The notes under the pieces: generated by a model | The model's database searches: none | Seen by the model: the letters and a program-made list of their open reading frames with translations, nothing else | Told to the model about the DNA's origin: nothing | Part shown: positions 43,080 to 53,200 of the stretch, in pieces | Numbering within the stretch: the stretch's first letter is position 1 | Layout of the letters: the number at the start of each line of letters is the position of its first letter | Translations under genes and position numbers: made by a program | NCBI RefSeq assembly: GCF_028690125.1 | Contig: NZ_JAQVBV010000002.1 | Location: forward strand, 186,001-250,000 | DNA: 64,000 bases | Source of the DNA: Bacteroides sp. | GTDB lineage: Bacteria > Bacteroidota > Bacteroidia > Bacteroidales > Bacteroidaceae | Reading direction: 5' to 3'

Positions 43080-44298
43080 ATTCTTTTATTTTTCTATAAA
43101 GGGTACGCTCAGATATATTCAAATCCTTTGCAGCGCTCTTCCGCTTTCCATGATGCTTCTCGAGAGCTTTGCGTATCATTTCTTTTTCCACTTCATCCAA
43201 TGACAGCGTTTCTTCAACATACTCTTCCGTGTCCTGAATATCATCATCTTCATCTTTACAAACAGAGGTCTGCATCGGATGAATGATTGCAGGAACAGAA
43301 GGCTGATGTGCTGTCACTACAGGAGTAGAAACAACCTGACCTACTTGTCCTACCTGTCCTGCCCGTTCCGCCATCATATTATGTACCATCTTCTTCAGTT
43401 CTGCTACCTCCTGACGCATATCAAAGAGAACAGAGTAAAGTATCTCCCGCTCACTTTCAAAGCTTTTACTCTCGCGTGTACCCAATAATGCCGGAAGGCG
43501 TTGTATATTTTGCTGGGGAAGATACGTGTGTAAGATGGTTGCTGTAATTTCTCGGTTAGTTTCAATAATCGAAATCTGCTCAGTGATATTCTTCAACTGG
43601 CGTACATTTCCCGGCCAGGGATATGCAAGCAATACCTGTTTGGCATCTTCCATCAGTTGAATAGCGGGCATACGGTATTTTTCAGCAAAATCGGCTGCAA
43701 ACTTACGAAACAGTAACAGTACATCATCACCTCGTTCACGCAAAGGAGGTACCTGAATAGGTACTGTATTCAACCGATAATACAAATCTTCCCGGAAACG
43801 GCCTTCAGCAATTGCCTGCGTCAGGTTTACATTAGTAGCTGCCACAATACGTACATCTGTTTTCTGTACTTTCGATGAACCTACCTTGATAAACTCTCCA
43901 CTCTCTAGAACACGAAGCAAACGAGCTTGTGTAGGCAACGGCAACTCTCCTACTTCATCCAAAAAGATTGTTCCACCGTCAGCTTCGCCAAAATATCCTT
44001 TCCGCTCACCAATCGCTCCTGTAAAAGCTCCCTTCTCGTGTCCAAACAACTCAGAATCAATAGTCCCCTCTGGTATAGCCCCACAATTGACAGCAATATA
44101 CTGACCATGCTTCCGACGGCTATACTGATGAATAATTTGTGGAAAGCTTTCTTTTCCCACACCACTTTCTCCGGTAATCAGTACAGACAAATCGGTAGGT
44201 GCTACCTGTATGGCAATATCAATGGCGCGTGACAACGTTTCGGTATTACCAATAATACCGAAACGTTGTTTCACTTGTTGTATCTCCGCTTTTGTCAT
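43066..44298 (-). CDS. sigma-54-dependent transcriptional activator, no receiver domain
   Basis: This 410-residue AAA+ activator starts directly at the ATPase domain. Walker A is GESGVGKE (43-50), GAFTGA for sigma-54 contact lies at 90-95, and Walker B is GGTIFLDEVGEL. A Fis-type helix-turn-helix (GKRKSAAKDLNISERTLYRKI) ends the protein. A Gln/Val/His-rich linker joins the two. Without an N-terminal sensor it is probably controlled by another protein or by level. It sits in an operon with lptE, secG and pdxA, which is an unexpected place for a specific regulator. Confidence 0.93.
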   Translation of the reverse strand: MTKAEIQQVKQRFGIIGNTETLSRAIDIAIQVAPTDLSVLITGESGVGKESFPQIIHQYSRRKHGQYIAVNCGAIPEGTIDSELFGHEKGAFTGAIGERKGYFGEADGGTIFLDEVGELPLPTQARLLRVLESGEFIKVGSSKVQKTDVRIVAATNVNLTQAIAEGRFREDLYYRLNTVPIQVPPLRERGDDVLLLFRKFAADFAEKYRMPAIQLMEDAKQVLLAYPWPGNVRQLKNITEQISIIETNREITATILHTYLPQQNIQRLPALLGTRESKSFESEREILYSVLFDMRQEVAELKKMVHNMMAERAGQVGQVGQVVSTPVVTAHQPSVPAIIHPMQTSVCKDEDDDIQDTEEYVEETLSLDEVEKEMIRKALEKHHGKRKSAAKDLNISERTLYRKIKEYELD

Positions 44299-44305
44299 TA
44301 ATTCC

Positions 44306-45400
44306 TTAATCTTCGTCTACTGTATCCAGTTTTAGTTTATCACTATCATCCCGTTTCTCATAATACTGCTTCCGCAACGGATTTACACGCGCTGCTTTTT
44401 CACGTTGGCGATTCCGGAATACATCAATTGCTACATAGATAGCCTGGCGGAAAGAATCTTCACTTGCCAAGCCTTTACCTGCAATATCATAAGCTGTTCC
44501 ATGGGCCGGAGAAGTACGTACTATCGGCAGACCTGCCGTATAGTTCACACCATCTTCCATTGCCAAAGCCTTGAATGGAGCTAATCCCTGATCGTGATAC
44601 ATCGCCAGAATTCCGTCAAAGTGACTATAATTGCCAGATCCCATAAAGCCATCTGCTGCATATGGACCATAACATAAGATTCCTTTTTCTTCCATTTCTT
44701 TCAAGGCAGGAATAATCACTTCCTGTTCTTCCATACCCAATAGACCATCGTCTCCTGCGTGTGGGTTCAGTGCCAGTACAGCAATACGTGGAGCACCGAT
44801 ACCGAAATCCTGTTTCAGACAATGATGAAAAATCATTAACTTTTCCTTAATCAGTTCCTTTGTGATGGTAGTAGCAATCTCCCTGACCGGAATATGAGTT
44901 GTCACTAACGCCATCCGGAAATCTCCCTTCATCAAGATCATCAAAGATTTACTGCCTGCACCCAGACGTTCTTCGATATACTCCGTATGACCAGGGAAAG
45001 AAAACTCTTCAGATTGAATGGTATGCTTATTGATCGGAGCAGTAACAATCACGTCGATCAGCCCTTCCCGATAATCTTCAATAGCCCGCTCCAATGCTCC
45101 CAATGCAGCTTTTCCCGCTTCAGGATCAGCCTTGGAAAACTCAACCTTCACCTCATCATCGGTGCAGTTCACTACACTCAACCGGTTATAGGAAGCATCG
45201 GAAGCTGAGTTTATAATACTAAAATTAGTAGGCAAATCCAAAGACTTGCGATGATAGGCAGCCACTTTAGGTGAGCCATAGATAATCGGAGTACACAACT
45301 CCAACATGGTAGGATCAGAGAAAGTTTTCAAGATGACCTCATAACCTACCCCATTAATATCTCCTTGGGTAATGCCGATTCTTATTTTGTTATCTTCCAT
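44306..45400 (-). CDS. pdxA: 4-hydroxythreonine-4-phosphate dehydrogenase
   Basis: This 364-residue enzyme has the PdxA motifs GITQGDINGVGYEV, TAPINKHTIQ, FPGHTEYIEERLG, ALNPHAGDDGLLG, and YHDQGLAPFKALA with the metal-binding His and Asp. It makes the 3-amino-1-phosphonooxyacetone precursor of pyridoxal phosphate. The C-terminal tail after about residue 340 is highly charged. It lies 4 bases after DUF4837 and 7 bases before the sigma54 activator. Confidence 0.95.
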   Translation of the reverse strand: MEDNKIRIGITQGDINGVGYEVILKTFSDPTMLELCTPIIYGSPKVAAYHRKSLDLPTNFSIINSASDASYNRLSVVNCTDDEVKVEFSKADPEAGKAALGALERAIEDYREGLIDVIVTAPINKHTIQSEEFSFPGHTEYIEERLGAGSKSLMILMKGDFRMALVTTHIPVREIATTITKELIKEKLMIFHHCLKQDFGIGAPRIAVLALNPHAGDDGLLGMEEQEVIIPALKEMEEKGILCYGPYAADGFMGSGNYSHFDGILAMYHDQGLAPFKALAMEDGVNYTAGLPIVRTSPAHGTAYDIAGKGLASEDSFRQAIYVAIDVFRNRQREKAARVNPLRKQYYEKRDDSDKLKLDTVDED

Positions 45401-45404
45401 GTTT

Positions 45405-46442
45405 TTATTTTTTAGTTTTTTCCGCTTCTTTAGTCACTCCTAATGGAATCTGTGTTTCCTGTGTTTCTCCCGGAAGTCTCAGTGTATACAAAGAAGCTTC
45501 TATCTGGCGGAGTAAGTTACGTTTCATTTTTTCCGGTGAATATACAAATACTTCTGCTACAACTACTCGATGATTCTTTTCATCGACACGTGAATGAGAT
45601 ACAAACGGACCACCCATAAAGTCGCCTTCCATACGCCACAATCCACGTGCTTCCAACGCATATTTATCATGCACCTTGATCGGACGAACATCTGTCCGCA
45701 ACGAATCGGTGGACATATAAACACCTTCTTTGAATCCCGGGATATTAGCTTTCATGAAAGAGTCGCGTTTGTGTACGAAATATTCCTTTGTAAAGGTATC
45801 ATTATCTGTATACGGATAGGAGTAAATTACAAAATTCTGATCAGCTGCACCTTTGTTGGTAGAAGCCCAGAAGAAATCCTTGCCTGTCTTATAGTTAGCC
45901 AATTCCGAAGGAATCCATATCTCCGCACCAAACAAGCTATCCACTCTATTCGAAATATAATCGCTGTGCTTATTCTCCAATGAAGTAATCTGTCGATTCA
46001 TTTCAGCACGTGTAAAGAAGTCGATAATAACTTGTTTGTTTTCAGTCACAAATTTCTCGAACTCCTCTTCGTTTGGAGCCTGAATAGTCAGTATTAACTG
46101 AGGTGAAGCATATACGTCTTTAGCAAATTTGAAAGAGCCTTTTGTAAAAGTATCTTTGATATCTACAATAATAATATTACGAATCAACTTCAACGTAGAA
46201 TCATAATCTCTCGTTGAAGTATACATAATCCGGAAAGAAGGTTCCGACTGGGGCAAACCAGGCATATCGGAATCGAGAACATCATGCAAGGCTCTTCCTG
46301 CAGCACGATCCCATACTCCGGGATCTACAACAACCAGAAGTTCATACGGACGACCACTGGAAGTATGATTCCCTCTCACGCCACATGAGGCAAAAACAAA
46401 GACCACTAAGGCCATGCTCAAATAAAAAAAGTACTTTTTCAT
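45405..46442 (-). CDS. DUF4837-family lipoprotein
   Basis: This 345-residue protein has a lipoprotein signal (MALVVFVFASCGVRG). It matches the Bacteroidetes DUF4837 family: PYELLVVVDPGVWDRAAGRA, DMPGLPQSEPSFRIMYTSTR and RGLWRMEGDFMGGPFVSHSR. It is predicted to be attached in the envelope. No activity is known. It is second in the rlmN operon, next to genes for cofactor synthesis and LPS export. Confidence 0.87.
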   Translation of the reverse strand: MKKYFFYLSMALVVFVFASCGVRGNHTSSGRPYELLVVVDPGVWDRAAGRALHDVLDSDMPGLPQSEPSFRIMYTSTRDYDSTLKLIRNIIIVDIKDTFTKGSFKFAKDVYASPQLILTIQAPNEEEFEKFVTENKQVIIDFFTRAEMNRQITSLENKHSDYISNRVDSLFGAEIWIPSELANYKTGKDFFWASTNKGAADQNFVIYSYPYTDNDTFTKEYFVHKRDSFMKANIPGFKEGVYMSTDSLRTDVRPIKVHDKYALEARGLWRMEGDFMGGPFVSHSRVDEKNHRVVVAEVFVYSPEKMKRNLLRQIEASLYTLRLPGETQETQIPLGVTKEAEKTKK

Positions 46443-46461
46443 GATGATCGATTTTTATAAA

Positions 46462-47496
46462 TTAATTTTTATTGAGTTCCTCCTGTTTCGCTGTAGATAA
46501 CATACCACATGCAGCAAAGATATCCTCTCCCCTCGAAGCGCGAATTGTAGTAAACAATCCATGTGAAGTAAGATAATCACGGAAACGATTCATTGTTTCC
46601 ATATCAGCTCCTTCAAGGTTTACTCCCGGAATAGCATGAAAACGAATCAGGTTAATCCGGCAATCCAATCCCCGAAGTAATTTCAATAGCTCCTTAGCAT
46701 ATACTTGCGAATCATTGAGTCCTTTGAAAACAATATATTCAAACGAAAGTCTACGTTGTTTACTAAAATCATAGTTTTTTAACAGTTCTACCATTTCGGT
46801 AATAGAAAAGGCTCTTTCTGCCGGCATCAAATCAGAACGCTGTGAAGGTAACGGAGAATGTAAGCTGATAGCAAGATGGCAATCACTCTCCTCGATAAAA
46901 CGCTGCAATCCTTTTCTTAAGCCAATGGTAGAAAGTGTGATACGCTTTGGACTCCATCCATATCCGTAGGAACCCGTCATGATATCCAGTGCTTTTAATA
47001 CCTCATCCAGATTGTCAAGCGGTTCGCCCATCCCCATCATTACAACATTCGTCAGCTGATCTCTTTCGGGCAATGAATGAATCTGATTGATAATCTGATT
47101 GGCAGTCAGATTAGCTGTGTACCCCTGTTTTCCAGTCATACAAAACTTACAATTCATTTTGCAACCGACCTGAGAAGAGACACAAAGCGTCGCCCGGTCA
47201 TCATCCGGAATATAAACCGCCTCTACAAAATGATTCTCTCCTACACGATAGAGATATTTCACCGTACCGTCCACAGAACGTATCTCGTCTACCGGAGTAG
47301 CCGACCCTACCTCATAGCCTTCTTTCAGCAACTCACGGTACTTTAATGACAAGTTCGTCATTTCATCGATTGTAGTCACTTTCTTATCATAAAGCCACGA
47401 TGCAATCTGCTTGGCAGCAAAACCCGGCATACCCAGCTTCTTTACCACCGATTGTAGCTCTAAGAGGGTCATTCCTAAAAGAGAATATTTAGACAT
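46462..47496 (-). CDS. rlmN: 23S rRNA (adenine2503-C2)-methyltransferase
   Basis: This 344-residue radical SAM enzyme has the cluster motif CKMNCKFCMTG, SAM-binding VVMMGMGEPLDN, and the C-terminal IRASRGEDIFAACGML with the methyl-carrying cysteine. It methylates A2503 of 23S rRNA and some tRNAs. It is the first gene of a seven-gene minus-strand operon, with a promoter element 29 bases upstream. Confidence 0.96.
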   Translation of the reverse strand: MSKYSLLGMTLLELQSVVKKLGMPGFAAKQIASWLYDKKVTTIDEMTNLSLKYRELLKEGYEVGSATPVDEIRSVDGTVKYLYRVGENHFVEAVYIPDDDRATLCVSSQVGCKMNCKFCMTGKQGYTANLTANQIINQIHSLPERDQLTNVVMMGMGEPLDNLDEVLKALDIMTGSYGYGWSPKRITLSTIGLRKGLQRFIEESDCHLAISLHSPLPSQRSDLMPAERAFSITEMVELLKNYDFSKQRRLSFEYIVFKGLNDSQVYAKELLKLLRGLDCRINLIRFHAIPGVNLEGADMETMNRFRDYLTSHGLFTTIRASRGEDIFAACGMLSTAKQEELNKN

Positions 47497-47524
47497 TATT
47501 CTTTCTGTTCATGGTTTATATTTG

Positions 47525-47532
47525 CAAATGTA
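47525..47532 (-). promoter_or_regulatory. -7 promoter element for the rlmN-secG operon
   Basis: The minus strand reads TACATTTG, matching TAnnTTTG, 29 bases before the rlmN ATG. Confidence 0.5.
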
Positions 47533-47578
47533 AGTAAATAAAGTCGATTTACGTATAGCGAGGATGTAAAAGTTAGCA

Positions 47579-47612
47579 AAAAAGGTCGTTCCCCGAAGAG
47601 GAACGACCTTTT
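47579..47612 (-). terminator. strong intrinsic terminator after PpiD-like gene
   Basis: AAAGGTCGTTCC (47581-47592) pairs with GGAACGACCTTT (47600-47611) around a seven-base loop. The minus-strand transcript continues into a T-run. It lies 25 bases past the stop of the PpiD-like gene. Confidence 0.85.
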
Positions 47613-47636
47613 GAAGTTATCGTTTTACGATTAATA

Positions 47637-49775
47637 TTAGAAGAACAAATAACGAGTATCTTTTACATTTGCTTTCAGATACAAGTCGTTCATCAAGCGG
47701 CCTGCAAGGCGCTCGTGCATAGAAGTTAGTTTAGCTTCTTCTTCTTTTGCATCGAAAGTTTCGTTCAGTTTGTCCTTAGCATACATTTGCAATACATATA
47801 CTCCAGCATTACCCTTAATAGGAGCACTCAACTTATTCATCTCAGCAACAGAAGCATAAGCACCTACCAACGGCTCATTGCTACGCAAAGCTGTTACATA
47901 AGCAGGAGCGGCAAACGTAACCATTTTCAAAGAATCGCCAACTGCACCATTCATTGCCTTATACTGATCCAATGAAACTGCATTGGCAGCTTTCATATCA
48001 GCCATAATCTTTTCAGCTTTCTTATCTTTTATAATCTCAGCTCTCAACTGATCCTGTACTTGTTTCAAAGAACGATATCCTTCCGGAGTAATGCCTGTCA
48101 GACCTACTACTAGCATATGATCACTATCACCACATTCATACAATCCTGAAACTTCACCAGGTTTTGCTTTATCAAATACCCATCTCAAAGCCTCTTTAGT
48201 ACCTCTTACACCTCCGATAGCATGTTCGTAGCTATACATGTCATGTCTGTCGAGTAATTTATATCCGGCTTCTTCTGCATTAGCTACCATCTTCTCTACT
48301 GTAGGATTAGCAGCGATAAACTGGCTGAAATCATTATAAGCGCGACTGTATGTATCCTTACTGAATTCTACTTCACGTTTGATAACAGCAACTTTATATT
48401 TGTCTTTTACAGCTTTCTTGTTAGTTACCTGAAAAATAACATTTGCCTGACCCATAGGCACGTTAGTCAATTCATTTACATTTGCATTGGTAATAGTCGT
48501 GATGAGCTTCAAATTATCACCATCAAGCGGTGCACCTTCGTACTGTGAAGAAGTCAGCCAGCTAGTATCACCATTCTGACCATACTTTTTAGCCAACTCT
48601 ACAAAATCAGCACCACCTTTAATTGCATTGTAGATACTGTCAGCTAATGTTTTTGTTTTATTAGCATCTTCAGCAAATACTTGAATCTGACGGAACTCGA
48701 TAGAGTCGGGAGCAGCAGTTTTAGCAACTAATTTAAAAGAATTGATTGTATTATCAGTTCCATTATAATAAGGTCCGTAAATAGAACCTACAGAAACAGA
48801 GTCCAAACGAGCAACAACATCTGCCGGGAAAGCAGTCTTGTTATAGAACAAGTCTACATAAGGAGCTTCAGAACCAACCGAACGAATGAGAGAAGTATAG
48901 TCTTCTGCCGTAGCCAGTTGCGTTGTAGCTTCATCTACTTCTTTCTGAATAACAGCTCTATCTTCTGCACTTGGAGTTACCTGTACGTCGATATATTTAA
49001 TATCGCGAGCTTCCTGATATTGTTTGAATTGCTCTTTCTTCTTATTATAAAGGTCTTTCAATTCAGACTCAGATACAGTCAATGTAGAATCTACTACTGT
49101 AGAATAAGGAACAACAGCCATCAACAAATCATACTGATTTACTCTTGCATCGAAAGCATCCTGAGCTTCTATCGGGTTAGAAATAAGAGACTTCGTAATT
49201 AATGCCTGATATTTCTGTGCCAGACGGCTTTGAATCAATGTCTTTTCAATGAAGCTCCAATATTTATACATATTGTTATATTGTTCAACATATTGAGCGG
49301 GCATTTGACTTTCATTCATCTTAGAGTATTCTACTAAGAATTTATTCAGCATATCCTTGTCAAATCGACCCGTCTGTGGATTGCGGAAAGGAGTCTGTTG
49401 CAACAAAGGATTAGCACCAGTGTTCAGAATGTCTTGAATTTCAGTAGCAGAAACAGTCAATCCCAGTTTTTTTGCTTCTTTCTCAACCAATTTATTGTTT
49501 ACATAGGTGTTCCAGACTTCGTCACGGACCTGATTGGCTTGTTCATCATTTAAAGAGCTCAACCCACGTGAAAGTTTTAACACTTCGGTATATTCTTCTA
49601 CCAAACCCTGAAACTCCTGAGCGGTAAGAGCATCTCCGTTCACCTCACCTACGTCATTCGTCTGATGCGGCTGTAGCACCTTCCATGCGTCACCCGCAAT
49701 GAAGGCAAACAGCGCCAAGCCGATAACAATCACCAATAGAGGTCCTTTCGACCTGATGTTTTGTAATGTTGCCAT
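47637..49775 (-). CDS. PpiD/SurA-like periplasmic peptidyl-prolyl isomerase chaperone
   Basis: This 712-residue protein is anchored by one N-terminal helix (LLVIVIGLALFAFIAGDAW, about 13-31). A SurA-type helical chaperone domain follows (VNNKLVEKEAKKLGLTVSATEIQ, FRNPQTGRFDKDMLNKFL). A parvulin domain is visible (LADSIYNAIKGGADFVELAKKYG), then a second related region and a C-terminal helical part. It should help fold outer-membrane and secreted proteins leaving the Sec channel. It lies downstream of lptC and the CNNM/CBS gene. Confidence 0.88.
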   Translation of the reverse strand: MATLQNIRSKGPLLVIVIGLALFAFIAGDAWKVLQPHQTNDVGEVNGDALTAQEFQGLVEEYTEVLKLSRGLSSLNDEQANQVRDEVWNTYVNNKLVEKEAKKLGLTVSATEIQDILNTGANPLLQQTPFRNPQTGRFDKDMLNKFLVEYSKMNESQMPAQYVEQYNNMYKYWSFIEKTLIQSRLAQKYQALITKSLISNPIEAQDAFDARVNQYDLLMAVVPYSTVVDSTLTVSESELKDLYNKKKEQFKQYQEARDIKYIDVQVTPSAEDRAVIQKEVDEATTQLATAEDYTSLIRSVGSEAPYVDLFYNKTAFPADVVARLDSVSVGSIYGPYYNGTDNTINSFKLVAKTAAPDSIEFRQIQVFAEDANKTKTLADSIYNAIKGGADFVELAKKYGQNGDTSWLTSSQYEGAPLDGDNLKLITTITNANVNELTNVPMGQANVIFQVTNKKAVKDKYKVAVIKREVEFSKDTYSRAYNDFSQFIAANPTVEKMVANAEEAGYKLLDRHDMYSYEHAIGGVRGTKEALRWVFDKAKPGEVSGLYECGDSDHMLVVGLTGITPEGYRSLKQVQDQLRAEIIKDKKAEKIMADMKAANAVSLDQYKAMNGAVGDSLKMVTFAAPAYVTALRSNEPLVGAYASVAEMNKLSAPIKGNAGVYVLQMYAKDKLNETFDAKEEEAKLTSMHERLAGRLMNDLYLKANVKDTRYLFF

Positions 49776-49895
49776 TTTGATTAATACAATTTATGTTTAT
49801 TATTTATTTCTTCCTAATGTCATTTTAGCGCACGAAGATACAAAAAATGCTAATATGCTTCTATTTATTAGCCAAAAATTTCATGTCTATCGTCA

Positions 49896-51152
49896 TTATT
49901 CCATGACTTTTAGTCGCACAAGTTCTATTTTAGTCGCCGTAACCTTGATTATCTTGAACTGATAACGTCCTATCCGAATCAATTCATGTAATTTCGGAAA
50001 ACTTTGATATTGGTTAAGAATTAATCCTCCCACTGTCAGATATTCGTCCGACTCGGGCAGATCAAGTCCAAATGTTTCATTCACCTTTTCAATCTCCAAA
50101 CGGGCAGACAATACATATTCATGTTCCTCAATCTGTTTGCAGATATAGGACGTATTATCATGTTCATCTTCAATGTCACCAAAAATTTCTTCTACCAAAT
50201 CTTCCAGAGACACAATACCGGATGTACCTCCAAACTCATCCACTACTACAGCAATCGTCTTTTTCTGTTGCATGAAAAGTTTCATCAACTTATTGGCAGA
50301 CATGGTTTCGGGCACAATCGGGACTTTCTTCACATTATTACGCCAATCATCCGGATTACGGAACATTTCTGACGAATGAATATAACCTACCACGTTATCT
50401 ATATTCACATCATATACAATGATCTTTGAAATTCCTGATTCTATAAAACGACCCTTCAGTTCATCCAACGAAGTAGTCAGATCGACAGCCACTACTTCAG
50501 TACGAGGGACGATGCAATCGCGAATTTTGATATTTGAGAAATCAAGTGCATTCTGAAATATCTTCACTTCCGTATCGAGATCCTCTTCATTTTCGGCATT
50601 ACTGATACTCGTTTGAACAAAATAATCCAGATCTACTTTACCAAAAGCTTTATCAGAGACATCTTTATTCACTTTCACTCCAAAAATCCGAAGGAACAAA
50701 TAAGACATTCCGGAAGAAAACTTAGATATAGGATATAATACTACATAACATATAAATAGAGGTACAGCAAAAATATTTAAAACCAGATTAGGATTAATTT
50801 TGAATAATGTCTTTGGTAAAAACTCTCCAGTCACCAAGATAATCAGAGTAGAAATTACAGTTTGCGATAACACCATCAGAAAATGGTTTTCTATAAAACT
50901 GGATAACAGATTATCACCAATAATCTGCGCCATCAGAATACCATAAATAACCAAAGCAATATTATTCCCTACCAACATGGTAGAAATAAATTCATTCGGA
51001 TTTTTAAAGAAAATGGAAAGAATTCGGGAAGTAATCCCCCCCTTGCGCTCCATCTCGAAACGCAATTTATCCACTGAAACAAAAGCAATCTCCATCCCCG
51101 AAAAGAAAGCGGAAAATGCCATCGTAATGATTAAAGAGAGATAGATATTCAT
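49896..51152 (-). CDS. CNNM/CBS-domain membrane protein (hemolysin family, GldE-like)
   Basis: This 418-residue protein has a CNNM (DUF21) membrane domain with about three to four helices at 1-180, two CBS domains (about 205-325, with IVPRTEVVAVDL and IAVVVDEFGGTSGIVSLEDL), and a C-terminal CorC_HlyC domain (EYVLSARLEIEKVNETFGLDLPE). Related proteins transport or sense Mg2+/Co2+. The flavobacterial member GldE is tied to gliding, but Bacteroides does not glide. The gene starts 3 bases after lptC ends. Confidence 0.9.
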   Translation of the reverse strand: MNIYLSLIITMAFSAFFSGMEIAFVSVDKLRFEMERKGGITSRILSIFFKNPNEFISTMLVGNNIALVIYGILMAQIIGDNLLSSFIENHFLMVLSQTVISTLIILVTGEFLPKTLFKINPNLVLNIFAVPLFICYVVLYPISKFSSGMSYLFLRIFGVKVNKDVSDKAFGKVDLDYFVQTSISNAENEEDLDTEVKIFQNALDFSNIKIRDCIVPRTEVVAVDLTTSLDELKGRFIESGISKIIVYDVNIDNVVGYIHSSEMFRNPDDWRNNVKKVPIVPETMSANKLMKLFMQQKKTIAVVVDEFGGTSGIVSLEDLVEEIFGDIEDEHDNTSYICKQIEEHEYVLSARLEIEKVNETFGLDLPESDEYLTVGGLILNQYQSFPKLHELIRIGRYQFKIIKVTATKIELVRLKVME

Positions 51153-51155
51153 AAC

Positions 51156-51812
51156 TTATTTCACAGAATCTTTTTTCAATCTGACGGGTTGAGGAAGAGG
51201 TTGTGTCTCCGGCTGAGGAGAAGTAGTATCTTCATCTACATCGAAAACACCACTCACATTACGAAAAACGTACTGAGTCAATTGCTCGTTCGAATCAAGA
51301 CCATACGAATAAATAATCCGGTCAGGTTGTTGAATACGAATAAACTTGTCAGTATATATTTTCTTGGTTGCTTGATTCCAATAAAGCAATTCTGTATTAA
51401 AGCGTTCTCCTTTCCGGTTCTGAATATCAACATGCCCCATCAGCTTCCACAGCTTTTCTTTGTCATAATAGTAGGCAGTATCCGCTTTAATACTGGCTTC
51501 TACATGAAAGACAGAGTCAAATTGCTCCAGATATACCCCTTTCTCAAAAGCCCAATACGAAGGTACTTTACGGTCATATACCAACCATTCTTCAGTATCC
51601 ACCTTATATCGAGTCACACCTGAATCGGAAATAAAAGTCGTTACTCCTAATGTTTGCATTACTGGCAAAGAATCACGTTCGGTAATGGCATCACCCATAG
51701 CTTTCTTCTTTCCTCCACAGGAAGAAAATAAAAGAAGCATAACAATTGCCCCAAAGACAATTGTTATGCTCATGCATTTATGCAATAAACGGTTACTTCG
51801 TTTTCGCAACAT
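51156..51812 (-). CDS. lptC: LPS export periplasmic protein LptC
   Basis: This 218-residue protein has a lipoprotein-like signal (VMLLLFSSCGGKKK). A beta-jellyroll follows, with RYKVDTEEWLVYD, EKGVYLEQFDSVFHVEASIKADTAYYY and GHVDIQNRKGERFNTELLYWNQ, matching the Bacteroidetes LptC family. It links the inner-membrane Lpt ABC transporter to the periplasmic LPS bridge. LptE is encoded in the other envelope operon of this window. The C-terminus is proline-rich. Confidence 0.85.
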   Translation of the reverse strand: MLRKRSNRLLHKCMSITIVFGAIVMLLLFSSCGGKKKAMGDAITERDSLPVMQTLGVTTFISDSGVTRYKVDTEEWLVYDRKVPSYWAFEKGVYLEQFDSVFHVEASIKADTAYYYDKEKLWKLMGHVDIQNRKGERFNTELLYWNQATKKIYTDKFIRIQQPDRIIYSYGLDSNEQLTQYVFRNVSGVFDVDEDTTSPQPETQPLPQPVRLKKDSVK

Positions 51813-51817
51813 AAAAT

Positions 51818-53143
51818 TTATCTAATCGTTACAGTCTCTCCAATCCAACCACCGATTGTAATACGGTCACCTGCTTTATAGCCTAACATAAAGAGATCTT
51901 TAGCCTGTGGAGTATAAGCAGAATATTTAGAGATAAGTTTATTAGCCTCATCAGCCACACTCGGGTCTACCGATTTTGCACGTTGCAACTTGTCGATAAC
52001 CGCAAAGTATGTACAGCTATTCAATGCAGTTTCGTCACTCCAGTTAGGATTTGCTGCATATAGGTTGGCAATCAAGACATAAGGAGCACCATAATTCCCG
52101 TTAAAACCAATTGCTTTCTGTGCATAAGCTCTTGCCTGAGACAATTTCTTATCAGCAGTCAATACACCTGCAATTTTATAAGCATGCTCAGCTTTTTTTA
52201 CATTATCTGTCTCCAGATTAATAGCCTCATCCAAGAATTTAATTGTACCCTCAATATCACCTTTTTTATACGCCTGAGCAGCACAAGCAACAGCAGCTTC
52301 AGCTGTCGGTTCAATTTTATAAATATAATATCCTGCTTGCATATATGCTTCGCTTTCTGTGCATCTCATCATCTTCATGATATCAATCACTTTTTTCAAA
52401 TAAGCCATATCAGACTGGTTAGCTTCCACTTTCGGACCATAAATAGCTTGCAGCGATTCACAATCAGCTGTACCACTATTTACAAACAAAGCAACCAGAT
52501 TATCTTTGATCTGCTGCAATGCTTTTTTACCCGATTCTTTTACTTCAGCAGCAATAGCAGCATCCGTATATTCAGAAGCTGCCAGATAATCCTGAATAAA
52601 CTGTTCTTTGTGAGCAGGATCTGTTTTTAATTTATCCAACGACATTTGCAGAAAATAAAATAAAGTTGCAGCTGCAGATTCACCTTTCACAGCATTTACA
52701 GATTCACTCAACCATTGATATGCTTGATTCACATCAATTTTCGGAGCAAAAGCAATATAATCTACCGCCTTGACACCCAGTGCTTCTTCAGGAGAAGACA
52801 CTTTAACTCCTTTGGCAATAAAATCGGGAGTATTTTTAATACGCACATCATGCGTATTCATCAATTCATCAAAATATTTCTGGTATTCCGGACTATTCTT
52901 ATCTTTGATTTGCCCCATTAAACCTTTCAGAATTTTATATCCGTCAGTAAAAGTATAGAAACGAAGTGTCGGACAATTATCCAATACAGCTTTCCAAGGA
53001 GTATATGCATCTTTAAAATTTCCGGCTTTCACTGCTTCATGTGAGATACTACTGTTCGAATTACAGTTAGCATCATCCTGCGCCACCACAGTCGTCGCTC
53101 CAGCCGAAAGGAACAGCATAGCCACAAGCGTCTTAATTTTCAT
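51818..53143 (-). CDS. exported TPR-repeat protein
   Basis: This 441-residue protein has a signal peptide ending ATTVVAQ. Helical repeats of TPR type run through the mature protein (AVKAGNFKDAYTPWKAVLDNC, AQAYKKGDIEGTIKFLDEAI, AYKIAGVLTADKKLSQARAYAQKAIGFNG). It probably works as a periplasmic scaffold. It lies 5 bases upstream of lptC and 57 bases after an outer-membrane barrel gene, so a role in outer-membrane assembly is plausible. Confidence 0.82.
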   Translation of the reverse strand: MKIKTLVAMLFLSAGATTVVAQDDANCNSNSSISHEAVKAGNFKDAYTPWKAVLDNCPTLRFYTFTDGYKILKGLMGQIKDKNSPEYQKYFDELMNTHDVRIKNTPDFIAKGVKVSSPEEALGVKAVDYIAFAPKIDVNQAYQWLSESVNAVKGESAAATLFYFLQMSLDKLKTDPAHKEQFIQDYLAASEYTDAAIAAEVKESGKKALQQIKDNLVALFVNSGTADCESLQAIYGPKVEANQSDMAYLKKVIDIMKMMRCTESEAYMQAGYYIYKIEPTAEAAVACAAQAYKKGDIEGTIKFLDEAINLETDNVKKAEHAYKIAGVLTADKKLSQARAYAQKAIGFNGNYGAPYVLIANLYAANPNWSDETALNSCTYFAVIDKLQRAKSVDPSVADEANKLISKYSAYTPQAKDLFMLGYKAGDRITIGGWIGETVTIR

Positions 53144-53200
53144 TATATCTAATTTTAGTTGTTATTATTAAGTTGTCTAATCTCTCTCAAATTTTTCACT

